From: Gemmatimonadota bacterium
Lineage (GTDB): Bacteria > Gemmatimonadota > Gemmatimonadetes > Gemmatimonadales > GWC2-71-9
Direction of reading: 5' to 3'
NCBI GenBank assembly: GCA_003220855.1
Contig: QHTP01000033.1
Coordinates: 1-15,542 of the forward strand
DNA: 15,542 nucleotides
A program made the translations under genes and the position numbers. The notes beneath the pieces were generated by a model. That model made no database searches and was not told the origin of the DNA. It was given only the letters and a program-made list of their open reading frames with translations. The number at the start of each line of letters is the position of its first letter. Position 1 is the first letter of the stretch. Shown one piece after another: positions 6,692-14,173 of the stretch.

Positions 6692-7558
6692 TCAGGCGCG
6701 ATCGAGTTCCTGGAAGTCCCGATCGCCGAGCTCGAGCAGCGCCGCCGCGACGTTCTCCTCGAGGTGCCGGACGCTCGACGTGCCGGGAATGGGGAGCATC
6801 ACGGGCGAGCGCTTGAGCAGCCACGCGAGCGCCACCTGCGATGGCGTCGCGTGCAATCGTTTGGCGACGCGCGCCACGGGCCCGCGCGGCTTCGCGAGAT
6901 CGCCCGCGAAGAGAGGAAACCACGGGATGAAGGCGATGCCCTCGCGCTCGCAGTACTCGAGCACCCGCTCCGCGCCGCGCTCCACCAGGTTGTACCGGTT
7001 CTGCACCGAGACGATCCGCACGAGCGTGCGAGCCCGCTCGATGTCCGCCACGGACACCTCCGACAGCCCGATGTGGCGGATCTTCCCTTGCTGCTGCAGA
7101 TCCTGCAACGTGCCGAGCTGATCCTCGAACGCTACGGCGGGATCGATGCGGTGCAGCTGGTACAGCTCGATGCGCTCGAGCTTGAGCCGGCGCAGGCTGC
7201 CGTCACAGGCGGCGCGCAGGTGCTCCGGTCGCGCGTTCGGCGTCCACTGGTCGGGCCCGGGACGCTCGAGCCCTCCCTTGGTGGCGATCACCAGCTCGGG
7301 CGGATAGGGGCGCAGCGCCTCCGCAATGAGACGCTCGCTCACTGCGGGCCCGTAGGAGTCGGCCGTATCGATCAGATTGACGCCCAGCTCGAGCGCCCGC
7401 CGGAGCACGGCGATCGCTTCGTCGTGGTCGCGCGGCTCGCCCCAGATTCCTGTGCCGGTGAGCCGCATGGCGCCGAAGCCCAGCCGATAGACAGGGCGAT
7501 CGCCGCCCAGGAGGAAGCGGCCGCTCTGCGCGACCGGAAGATCGACTGATTGTGTCAT
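6692..7558 (-). CDS. aldo/keto reductase
   Basis: A 288-residue cytoplasmic NADPH-dependent oxidoreductase with a TIM barrel, normal in length for the family. The catalytic tetrad is complete: Asp64 and Tyr69 in LIDTADSYG, Lys94 in VIATKGG and His136 in LYQLHRID. The cofactor-binding end is visible as ATPSQVALAWLL (237-248) and PIPGTSSVRHLEENV (256-270). Members reduce aldehydes and ketones or oxidise sugars; the substrate cannot be inferred. The start ATG at 7558 was chosen because the family fold begins soon after (RLGFGAMRLTG at 25-35). The frame is open to 7717, but the extra 53 residues are basic and non-conserved in style. The ribosome-binding site is weak (GGAAC-like). It is divergent from the sigma-54-driven lipoprotein gene and ends in a hairpin, so it is probably monocistronic. 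Confidence 0.93.
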   Translation of the reverse strand: MTQSVDLPVAQSGRFLLGGDRPVYRLGFGAMRLTGTGIWGEPRDHDEAIAVLRRALELGVNLIDTADSYGPAVSERLIAEALRPYPPELVIATKGGLERPGPDQWTPNARPEHLRAACDGSLRRLKLERIELYQLHRIDPAVAFEDQLGTLQDLQQQGKIRHIGLSEVSVADIERARTLVRIVSVQNRYNLVERGAERVLEYCEREGIAFIPWFPLFAGDLAKPRGPVARVAKRLHATPSQVALAWLLKRSPVMLPIPGTSSVRHLEENVAAALLELGDRDFQELDRA

Positions 7559-7602
7559 ACTCGTTCCAACCCTGTGCGTGTAGTGAAACAGCGACGAACG
7601 CG

Positions 7603-7629
7603 TGCGGTGACTGCACGGTGTAAACCGCA
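7603..7629. promoter_or_regulatory. candidate upstream activator dyad
   Basis: TGCGGT-N15-ACCGCA, an inverted repeat with half-site centres about 21 bases (two helical turns) apart. It lies 84 to 110 bases upstream of the -24 element at 7713, the distance at which sigma-54 enhancer-binding proteins usually bind. Six-base arms are short, so this is suggestive only. It could equally serve the divergent reductase gene. Confidence 0.25.
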
Positions 7630-7711
7630 TCAGAGGCGGCGCGGTTCCGCCCTTCCGCCCCGGTGCTGCAAAGGCGCCACACCTTTTGGCCCGCCCGCGT
7701 TGGCTCCCGAG

Positions 7712-7728
7712 TGGCACCGCTCTTGCTT
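7712..7728 (+). promoter_or_regulatory. sigma-54 (RpoN) promoter, -24/-12 type
   Basis: TGGCAC-CGCTC-TTGCTT matches the sigma-54 consensus TGGCAC-N5-TTGCW, with the invariant GG (7713-7714) and GC (7725-7726) separated by exactly ten bases. Predicted transcription start is near 7738, leaving a leader of about 29 bases with GAGGG at 7754-7758 eight bases before the ATG at 7767. The orientation, intergenic position and spacing all fit. Transcription would need an AAA+ activator, which is not encoded in the window. Confidence 0.7.
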
Positions 7729-7766
7729 CTCGTCAGAGCGGAGACAGTGAGCTGAGGGTTGGTCCC

Positions 7767-8327
7767 ATGGACAGCACGTATCACCGGCACGTCACCAGCG
7801 TCGCAACCGGCGCGCGCGAAGGGGCGGTCACGAGCGTGCTCCTGCTGGTGCTCTCGGCCTGCGCGGTCTCCCATCACGCGGCGCTCGACCGAGTGCCGCT
7901 CACACCTGCGTCGGATCACGCCCTCGCCGGTCGGCTCGCCTCGGCCGACGTTGTCGTGGCGGGCGTCCTGACCAGGGCGCAACGCGACATCCGCTACGAG
8001 GCCCCCTGCGGGATCATCGCGCACATCATGCGCCGCTGTGACGATACCCAGGCCTACGACGCGCGCATTCGGGCGTTCGACGGGCACGAGTGGACCCTGA
8101 TGTTCTTCCGGCTCGGCCCCGGACCGCACCCGGCTCCCGGCGACTCGGCCGTGTGGGTGCTACACCGCGACGCGGTCTATCCCTACCTGGTGTGCGCGCA
8201 GCGCGCCGCGCTCACGAGCACGGGCTGCGTGAGTGAGCCCTCCTTCATTCTGGAATCGGACGACGACATGCTGCCCTTGAGCGAGTGGCCGCGCGTGCAG
8301 CGGCTGCTTCAGACGCTCAACCTGTAG
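7767..8327 (+). CDS. putative lipoprotein of unknown function
   Basis: A 186-residue protein. A rather long N-terminal region leads to a hydrophobic core and a good lipobox, LLLVLSAC, making Cys32 the lipidation site. The mature part contains four further cysteines (CGII and RRCDD in the middle, LVCAQ and TGCVS later), which could form two disulfides in the periplasm. It also has short beta-like segments such as DVVVAGVLTRAQRD and SAVWVLHRDAVYPYLV. The opening ASADVVVAGVL pattern recalls small periplasmic OB-like or cystatin-like folds, but I do not recognise a family. ATG at 7767 has GAGGG at the right distance. Its promoter appears to be sigma-54 dependent. The 103-base gap after it (8328-8430) shows no clear terminator, so read-through into the next gene is possible. 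Confidence 0.75.
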   Translation: MDSTYHRHVTSVATGAREGAVTSVLLLVLSACAVSHHAALDRVPLTPASDHALAGRLASADVVVAGVLTRAQRDIRYEAPCGIIAHIMRRCDDTQAYDARIRAFDGHEWTLMFFRLGPGPHPAPGDSAVWVLHRDAVYPYLVCAQRAALTSTGCVSEPSFILESDDDMLPLSEWPRVQRLLQTLNL

Positions 8328-8430
8328 GTTCAGCCCCCCGCGAAATCCCCCCGTACCCCGTCCCCTATCGCGCGTGTGCCCGGGCGCCGTATCATCTCAT
8401 TCGGGCTTGGCGACTCGATCGGGACGACTC

Positions 8431-8970
8431 ATGAGCGAAAAGAGCTTAGAGAAGCTGCGCGCGCTCCTGAAGAGCTATGCGGAGCGCACGGGAGCGGCGA
8501 CGGGGGCGGGGGCGGGAGCGGGAGCAGGGGCGGGAGCAGGGTCGGGAGCGGGAGCGGGCGACGTGAAGCCCGCTCACGACGAAAACGAGCGTCGCCGGCG
8601 CGCCTGCGGGGAGCGACTCCAAAAGGTGGTGCGCGCCGTGCTCGACCGCGTCGCTGACGAGCTCAAGAACGCCGGGCACGAGGCGGCGATCGACGACCAG
8701 AGCGCGACGGCGGGCGCGTATCCCAGTGTGGAGCTGGGGTTCACGCCGCGCTCGCCGGGCGGGGCGGCGCTGACCTCGATGCTCACCTTCCGGTGCGATC
8801 CCCGTCGCGGCATCGCCGTGGCGCGCGACATCAAGCCCTCCCCCGCCAAGGGCCGCGTGGTGACGACAAGCAGCGACCGCATCGGGACGATGAGGGTAGA
8901 GGCCATATCGGTGGAGTGGGTGGAGACCAAAACGCTGAGCTTCGTCGAGGCCGTGCTGAAGGTCAACTGA
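8431..8970 (+). CDS. hypothetical protein with Gly-Ala repeat linker
   Basis: A 179-residue cytoplasmic protein with three parts. Residues 1-20 form a basic helix (SLEKLRALLKSYAERTG), residues 25-43 a low-complexity Gly-Ala linker, and residues 50-179 a compact domain. That domain has a charged helix (ENERRRRACGERLQKVVRAV), then beta-like segments (SVELGFTPR, SMLTFRCDPRRGIAVARDI, RVEAISVEWVETKTL). It looks like a helix plus antiparallel sheet, but I do not recognise the family. Start ATG at 8431 has only a weak GGGA upstream; the frame is open from 8374, but the extension looks non-coding. TATCAT at 8390-8395 could be a -10 box, without a good -35. Its last eight bases overlap tail-to-tail with the CoA-ligase gene on the other strand. 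Confidence 0.7.
   Translation: MSEKSLEKLRALLKSYAERTGAATGAGAGAGAGAGAGSGAGAGDVKPAHDENERRRRACGERLQKVVRAVLDRVADELKNAGHEAAIDDQSATAGAYPSVELGFTPRSPGGAALTSMLTFRCDPRRGIAVARDIKPSPAKGRVVTTSSDRIGTMRVEAISVEWVETKTLSFVEAVLKVN
8503..8559 (+). repeat. GCGGGR hexanucleotide repeat tract with G-quadruplex potential
   Basis: About nine imperfect copies of a six-base unit, GCGGGA/GCGGGG with occasional GCAGGG and TCGGGA, encode the Gly-Ala linker. The coding strand has at least nine runs of three or more G separated by one to four bases, well beyond the four needed for a quadruplex in DNA or mRNA. A six-base unit keeps the frame when copies change, so length variation would only alter the linker. Confidence 0.8.
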
Positions 8971-10612
8971 CCGCCGCTGCCCGCTCGCGCTCCTTGAGCA
9001 ACCGCCGCAGGATCTTGCCGGACGGTGACTTGGGAATCGCGTCGATCACCTCGATCACCCGGATCTTCTTGTACGGCGCGACGTGCTCGGCCACGTACGC
9101 GATCAGCGCCGCGGGCGACGTCTCCCCCTTCAGGACCACGAACGCCTTCGGGACTTCACCGCACTCGTCGTCGGGAACGGGGATCACCGCAGCGTCCGCC
9201 ACGGCCGGGTGCGCGCACAGCAGCGCCTCCAGCTCGGCGGGGGCCACTTGGAAGCCCTTGTACTTGATCAGCTCCTTCAACCGGTCCACGATCGTAAAAT
9301 AACCGTCGCCGTCCACGTGCCCGATATCGCCGGTGTGGAGCCAGCCATCGGCGTCGAGCGTGGCCGCCGTCGCCTCCGGGTTATTCAGGTACCCGCGCAT
9401 CACCTGCGGCCCCCGGATCAGGAGCTCCCCGTCCTCATCCCGGCCCAGGTCCGCGCCCGTCGCCGGATCGACGATGCGGCATTCGGTGTTGGGCAGCAGC
9501 GGGCCCACCGTCCCCGGCTTGATCTTGCCGGGCTCGTCCGGGTTGGCGTGGGTCACCGGACTGGCCTCGGTCAGGCCGTATCCCTGGATGAGGCGGCAGC
9601 CGACACGCCGGACGCACGCCGTTTCGAGCGCGGCGTCGAGTGGCGCGGCGCCGGACATCATACCGCACAGGCTCGACAGATCGTAGCGGTCCACCGCCGG
9701 GTGCTTCGCGAGCGCGAGCACCAGCGGCGGAACCACGAACGCCCGCGTGATACGATACTGCTGCAGGGCGCCGAGGAACGGCTCCAGGTCGAACTTCGGC
9801 ATCGTCACGAGGGTCGCGCCCCGCCGGAGCGCCAGGTTCAAGACCACCTGCATGCCGTAGATGTGGAAGAACGGCAGCACCGCCATGACGCGATCCTGCT
9901 CGTCCAGCGTGTGCACCGGGTCCGTCTGGAGCAGGTTGGCGACGAGATTGCGATGCGTCAGCATGACGCCTTTGGGAAATCCCGTGGTGCCGCTCGAGTA
10001 CGGCAGCGCCGCCAGGTCCGTGGCGGGATCGATCGACACATGGGGCACGGGCGCTTCGTGCTCGATCAGCGCGGTGAACGGCGTGGCGCCCTGCGCGCTC
10101 CCGATCACGAAGACCTCTTCGATCCCGAGCTGCTGTGCCACGGGCGCCGCCCGGTCCATGAAGGACGGCACCGTGACCAGGAATCGGGCGCGTGCGTCGC
10201 GCAGCTGGAAAACGGCGTCCTGGACCGTGCAGAGGGAGTTGATCGTCGTGACGACGCCGCCGGCCGCGAGCGTGCCGTGGAAGGCGAGCGCGAACTCGGG
10301 GGCATTGGGCATGAACACACCGAGCACGTCGCCGGGGCGGAACCCACGCGCGGCCAGGCCGGCGGCGACGCGCGAGACGCCGGCGGCGAGCGCGGCGTAG
10401 CTGAGCGACCGGCCGCTCGCCGCGTCGATGAGCGCGGGCTTGTCGCCCAGCGCGGCCGCCCCGCCCAGCACGAACTCGTGCAGTGATACGTCCGGTAGCT
10501 CGACGTCGGGATGCGGGCTCTGGAAGATCACGCGCGTTGCCCCGCCGGTGATGTACGGTCCCAGGCGCGGGGCGTCAAGCGCCTCCTTGACCGTGCCGGG
10601 CGTCTGGTGCAT
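8963..10612 (-). CDS. 4-coumarate-CoA ligase-like acyl/aryl-CoA synthetase
   Basis: A 549-residue ANL-superfamily adenylating enzyme that would make an acyl- or aryl-CoA from a carboxylic acid, ATP and CoA through an acyl-AMP. All core motifs are present: the P-loop YSSGTTGFPKG at 205-215, YGLTEAS at 345-351, WLHTGD at 424-429, the hinge region DRLKELIKYKG at 443-453 and the catalytic A10 lysine Lys533 in KSPSGKILRR. The N-terminus (SPHPDVELPDVSLHEFV) and the GEVPKAFVV segment are like plant 4-coumarate and luciferase-type enzymes rather than acetyl-CoA synthetases. The substrate is open: hydroxycinnamates, aromatic or medium-chain fatty acids. The ATG at 10612 has no clear ribosome-binding site. 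It is divergent from the small gene at 10648, with only 35 bases between them, so their promoters must overlap or sit inside coding sequence. Confidence 0.93.
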   Translation of the reverse strand: MHQTPGTVKEALDAPRLGPYITGGATRVIFQSPHPDVELPDVSLHEFVLGGAAALGDKPALIDAASGRSLSYAALAAGVSRVAAGLAARGFRPGDVLGVFMPNAPEFALAFHGTLAAGGVVTTINSLCTVQDAVFQLRDARARFLVTVPSFMDRAAPVAQQLGIEEVFVIGSAQGATPFTALIEHEAPVPHVSIDPATDLAALPYSSGTTGFPKGVMLTHRNLVANLLQTDPVHTLDEQDRVMAVLPFFHIYGMQVVLNLALRRGATLVTMPKFDLEPFLGALQQYRITRAFVVPPLVLALAKHPAVDRYDLSSLCGMMSGAAPLDAALETACVRRVGCRLIQGYGLTEASPVTHANPDEPGKIKPGTVGPLLPNTECRIVDPATGADLGRDEDGELLIRGPQVMRGYLNNPEATAATLDADGWLHTGDIGHVDGDGYFTIVDRLKELIKYKGFQVAPAELEALLCAHPAVADAAVIPVPDDECGEVPKAFVVLKGETSPAALIAYVAEHVAPYKKIRVIEVIDAIPKSPSGKILRRLLKERERAAAVS

Positions 10613-10647
10613 ATCGAAGACAACTGAGCGAAACCACCGGGGGGGCT

Positions 10648-10932
10648 ATGGCCGAGACCAAGCGCAGGGCCAGCATCGTCTCCATCACGCTGCGGCTGCG
10701 CAGGTCGGATGGAAGGGAAGAAGATGTGAAGATCCCCACCAAGTGCGACTCGGTGTTTCTCAACGCTGAGGTTGCCGAGCGGCTCCTGGCTCCCTACTAC
10801 ATAGCCCGCTACGGGCTCGGAACGGCGCTGGTTCGGCTCGCCGAGCTTCACCGGCGGCGCGTCAGGAGTCCCCGCGACCTCACGGTGACCATCCACATGC
10901 CGTACTGCCGGTACACCCTGCTCACAGACTGA
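10648..10932 (+). CDS. small hypothetical protein
   Basis: A 94-residue basic protein without signal or membrane segment. It starts with beta-like alternating residues (ASIVSITLRLRRSDGREEDV), then a likely strand and helix (CDSVFLNAEVAERLLAPYY, then an LGTALVRLAELHRRRV helix), and ends with TVTIHMPYCRY. No family is recognised. Support for coding comes from ordinary codon use, an ATG preceded by a run of seven G that could serve as a crude Shine-Dalgarno (spacing only two bases to its end), and a snug fit between neighbours. It ends seven bases from the stop of the convergent kinase gene. It could be an artefact in this GC-rich sequence, hence the moderate confidence. Confidence 0.55.
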   Translation: MAETKRRASIVSITLRLRRSDGREEDVKIPTKCDSVFLNAEVAERLLAPYYIARYGLGTALVRLAELHRRRVRSPRDLTVTIHMPYCRYTLLTD

Positions 10933-10939
10933 AGATCGC

Positions 10940-13429
10940 TCACTGAGTGGTTTCGCCAGGATCGGCGACGAGCGCCCGGAATTTTGGGTAGTGGTGGAGT
11001 GCCTCGAAGGCGGGGTCTCCCTCGAGGAACGGTCGCATTTGGGGGAAGTGGGTTAGGAAACGCTCGAGCAGATTCAGGGCTTGTTCGTGCTCGCCCAGCA
11101 GCACGTGGACCCCGGATTCGTAGTAGTCCATTTCCGGATCGCCACGCCCCGCCATCCTTGCCGCTTGCAGGGTGTGCCGTGCGCTGTCGCGTTGGCCCGC
11201 GCGGGCCAGCACGCCCGCGAGCAGCGTCCGCCAGCGTGGCGCCAACACCGGCCGCTCGCTGGGTGACGTGACGCGTTCCAGATCCGAGACGAGCCGCCAG
11301 GCGACCTCCACGTCGGGGGCCTGGCCGCTGGGCATGTACAAGAGCGTGAGGCGGCAGAAGGTGAAGTGCCAGTCGTTCGGGAATCGACTGTACCCACGCG
11401 CACACCAATCCACCGATTCGGGCCATCGGCGTAACATCACGGACGTCAAGTAGAGACGGAACAGCACCGCCGGTGCCGCGGCCAGGAACGCGTCAGCCTG
11501 ATACGCCCGTTGGGCGGCAAGATTCGCCTCCGCGAAGGATCCACCAGCCTCGAGCGCAGAACTCAGCGCGCTCCACGCTCGAGCCTGGGAAGGATTCTCC
11601 GGGACCGCGGCGGCCCGAAGATCGCGCTCGGCCGCCTCGAGGTGGCGGGCGTTGGGCCACGCGGCATACTCCCAGGCAAGGAAGCGCAGATAACCCCGTA
11701 GCTCGAGGGCGGGCGGGTACGCGGGCTTTCGCGCGAGGGCGCGCTCGGCCCGCGCGATGCCCAGCGGGGCCCATTGGACCACGGCCGGCGCGGTCGCACC
11801 CTCGGCCAGCTCGATGCGTTCCGCCGCAATCCATCCTTGCAGCACGATCGGATCGACCCAGCCGGCGTCCAGCCGTTGCGCCGCACCGAGCAGCGAATCG
11901 GCGGCGTCGAGCCCGCGGCGTGCCCCGCTGGTGTCCCCGGCTGCATAGAGCGCCGCGGCGGCATCGCGTGTGTCCTCCGCCCGACGCACCAGAATCCACG
12001 CCTGCGGGCTCCTGCTCCCGGCCCGGAGCTCGACGTCGCGAATCTCCTTTCCGAGCCGCTCTCGCAAGAAGACCGTTACCTCCCGGATCAGCTCGTTCCG
12101 CAGCGCGAGCACATCGCCCCTTCCGGGCGCCAGCCGCTTACTGTCAAGCTGCTGACCCGTCACCGGGTCGATCAGGCGGATGACAAGCAGTGGCCGCTCG
12201 GGGATCCCTCCGACGGTCCCCGCGATGACCGTGCCGACTGAGAGGTCCGCTGCCACCCGGTCGAGTGATATGGTCTGATCGCGGTACGGGCGCACGCCGT
12301 TGGCGCTCACGACCCGCAGCCCCTCGACCTGGCTGAGCTCGTCGATCAGGTCTTGCGTGAGGCCGCCGGCTACGTGCTTCAGGTTACGGTCGTCCGACTC
12401 AGTCTCGAAGTAGAGCACCGCCACGTGTCTCGGGTCTGGGGTGCTGCGTATGGACGCGGCGACCGCTCCGGGACCCCGACCCGTTCCATGCCATCCGCGC
12501 AACCGCCCCACGAGCGTCGCCAGGGCCGCGGCGAGCACCGCCGTCGCGACGAGCACGGCCCCCCAGCGCCGGGGAAAGAGACGCCGCCTGGGGCGCGCGA
12601 CGCACGCCGCGAGCGCCGTCGCGAAACCCGCCGCGTCGGGAAACCGGTCGGCCGGTGCCTTGGCCATGGCCGTACGGATCACGCCGTCCACGTCGGGCGA
12701 CACCCCCGGCCGGGTGATGCGGACCGACGGGACGGATTGCCGCATGTGCTTGGCCGCGACGGCCCGCGGCGTGGGGCCCGTGAACGGCGGCTCCCCCGCG
12801 AGCATCTCGTACAGCACGCACCCCAGAGCGTAGATGTCCGACCGCCCGTCGATGCGCGCCTCGGCGCCGGCCTGCTCGGGGCTCATGTACGCCGGACTGC
12901 CGACGGCGATGCCCGTCTCCGTGAGCCGGTCGCCGGCCGCCTCCCAGACCGCGCGCGCGATCCCGAAGTCCGCCACCACCGCATGCCCCGACTGGAGCAG
13001 GATGTTTTCCGGCTTGATGTCGCGGTGCACCACGCCGTGCGCGTGCGCGTAGCCGAGGGCGTCCGCCACCTCGCGGGCGATCTCGAGCGCCTGGTCGAGC
13101 GGGAGCGGGCCTTCGCGCGCCAGGTGGGATCGCAGGGACTCGCCCTCGACGTACGGCATGACATAATAGAGCAGCCCCCCCGCCTCGCCGGAGTCGTGTA
13201 GCGGCAGAATGTTGGGGTGGGTGAGCCGGGCGGCGATCTCGATCTCGCGCACGAAGCGTTCGGGACCGAGCGCGGTGGCCAGCTCGGGGCGCAACACTTT
13301 CAGGGCGATGGACCGGCCGTGCCTCAGGTCCTGGGCGAGGTAGACCGTCGCCATCCCGCCGCGACCGAGCTCTTGCGCGATCGTGTAGCGCCCGCTGAGG
13401 GCGGCTTGCAGACGGGCCAGCTGATCCAT
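10940..13429 (-). CDS. receptor-like Ser/Thr protein kinase with FlgO/TolB-like and repeat domains
   Basis: An 829-residue transmembrane kinase. The cytoplasmic kinase domain (about 15-275) is complete: glycine loop LGRGGMATVY (21-30), Lys44 in IALKVL, alpha-C Glu62, HRDIKPEN (135-142) with catalytic Asp137, DFG (154-156), and SPE (183-185) in place of APE. A single membrane helix follows at about 289-309. Outside it lies a FlgO/TolB-N-like domain (about 335-465), seen as HVAVLYFETES, GGLTQDLIDELSQVEGLRVV and VGTVIAGTVGG. The remainder (about 475-829) is Ala/Leu-rich paired helices resembling TPR or SEL1 repeats. The kinase would phosphorylate Ser/Thr targets in response to an envelope or binding signal; targets are unknown. 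ATG at 13429 starts the kinase fold directly. The frame is open to 13942, but that part is antisense to the divergent lipoprotein gene. It has no clear ribosome-binding site. Confidence 0.94.
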   Translation of the reverse strand: MDQLARLQAALSGRYTIAQELGRGGMATVYLAQDLRHGRSIALKVLRPELATALGPERFVREIEIAARLTHPNILPLHDSGEAGGLLYYVMPYVEGESLRSHLAREGPLPLDQALEIAREVADALGYAHAHGVVHRDIKPENILLQSGHAVVADFGIARAVWEAAGDRLTETGIAVGSPAYMSPEQAGAEARIDGRSDIYALGCVLYEMLAGEPPFTGPTPRAVAAKHMRQSVPSVRITRPGVSPDVDGVIRTAMAKAPADRFPDAAGFATALAACVARPRRRLFPRRWGAVLVATAVLAAALATLVGRLRGWHGTGRGPGAVAASIRSTPDPRHVAVLYFETESDDRNLKHVAGGLTQDLIDELSQVEGLRVVSANGVRPYRDQTISLDRVAADLSVGTVIAGTVGGIPERPLLVIRLIDPVTGQQLDSKRLAPGRGDVLALRNELIREVTVFLRERLGKEIRDVELRAGSRSPQAWILVRRAEDTRDAAAALYAAGDTSGARRGLDAADSLLGAAQRLDAGWVDPIVLQGWIAAERIELAEGATAPAVVQWAPLGIARAERALARKPAYPPALELRGYLRFLAWEYAAWPNARHLEAAERDLRAAAVPENPSQARAWSALSSALEAGGSFAEANLAAQRAYQADAFLAAAPAVLFRLYLTSVMLRRWPESVDWCARGYSRFPNDWHFTFCRLTLLYMPSGQAPDVEVAWRLVSDLERVTSPSERPVLAPRWRTLLAGVLARAGQRDSARHTLQAARMAGRGDPEMDYYESGVHVLLGEHEQALNLLERFLTHFPQMRPFLEGDPAFEALHHYPKFRALVADPGETTQ

Positions 13430-13459
13430 GCCGAGGGTTCCCAGGCCCAAGCCGGGTCC

Positions 13460-13465
13460 ATCATA
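13460..13465 (-). promoter_or_regulatory. possible -10 element (TATGAT) for the kinase gene
   Basis: Read on the minus strand, TATGAT differs from TATAAT at one base and lies about 30 bases upstream of the kinase ATG at 13429. The hexamer 17 bases further upstream (TGGCTG) is a poor -35. The 90-base gap 13430-13519 must also hold the promoter of the divergent lipoprotein gene, for which TACCTT at 13501-13506 is only a weak candidate. Confidence 0.4.
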
Positions 13466-13519
13466 GGGCGCCGCCACGGGCGCAGCCAGAGGGGGTGCAT
13501 TACCTTTGCTTAACCCCTC

Positions 13520-14173
13520 ATGCGGAGTCTTCCGGTGCAGGCAACCGTGTACAGGACCGTGGCGCTCCTGACGCTGTGCTCGGCGGCCGCGTGCGGCGGC
13601 TCCCCCCGTCCGGCCCCGGTCCCCGTACCGGCACGACTCGACTTGAGACCGCTGGGCCGTCTGGGTCTGGTCATGTTCACCGTGGAAAACGCCAAAGGCT
13701 CGCTGCACCAGTTCGCTACCGACCGGTTCTCGGAAGAGATCCTGGCCGCACAACCCGGCACCGAGGTGCTCGAGCTCGGTGCCGCCGACTCGCTGGTGAA
13801 GCGTGTGGGTGAGCAGGAACTGGGCATCGCCGCGGCCCAGGAGCTGGGCAAACAGCGCGACATCGACGCCGTGTTCGCGGGGCACTTGAAGGTCACGAAC
13901 CCCCAGGCCGGCGGCGGTCTCGCCGGACTCGTGTCCCCGCATCTCGACGCCACGGTACGTCTGGATCTCACGGTGCGTCTACTGTCGACCCGCTCGGGCG
14001 CGACCCTGTGGCGCTCCAGCGCGTGGGCCACCGACAAAGTCGGTCAGGTGGGCCTCGTGGACGGGCAGCTGTTTTTCGGGGCCAAGGACCCCAAGCAGGC
14101 GTACGGGCGCATGGTGAACCGTCTGGTCGAGCTCGTCACCGAGGATCTGCGTCCCACCTGGCGGCAGCCGTGA
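13520..14173 (+). CDS. putative lipoprotein, CsgG/FlgO-like
   Basis: A 217-residue exported protein. The N-terminus has a hydrophobic core ending SAAACGGS, so Cys25 is the probable lipidation site, although Ala at -3 is not ideal. The mature domain follows the CsgG/FlgO-type pattern: an opening strand (LGRLGLVMFTVE), helix (HQFATDRFSEEILAA), strand (GTEVLELG), helix ending in LGKQRDIDAVFAGHLKVT, then LDLTVRLLSTRSGATLWRSS. The family assignment is by eye only. Members of this fold work at the outer membrane or as periplasmic sensing and assembly factors. It is divergent from the kinase gene, whose extracytoplasmic domain shows the same succession of elements. Its TGA overlaps the GTG of the msrA gene (GTGA), so the two are translationally coupled. 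No ribosome-binding site is visible before ATG 13520. Confidence 0.8.
   Translation: MRSLPVQATVYRTVALLTLCSAAACGGSPRPAPVPVPARLDLRPLGRLGLVMFTVENAKGSLHQFATDRFSEEILAAQPGTEVLELGAADSLVKRVGEQELGIAAAQELGKQRDIDAVFAGHLKVTNPQAGGGLAGLVSPHLDATVRLDLTVRLLSTRSGATLWRSSAWATDKVGQVGLVDGQLFFGAKDPKQAYGRMVNRLVELVTEDLRPTWRQP

Noticed and set aside
9083..10486. A 467-codon open frame opposite the CoA-ligase gene
   Set aside because: Low-complexity Arg/Gly-rich product without motifs; the ligase on the other strand has every core motif.
13430..13942. An N-terminal extension of about 171 residues on the kinase
   Set aside because: It lies antisense to the lipoprotein gene, lacks domain character, and the ATG at 13429 begins exactly at the kinase fold with a plausible -10 box upstream.
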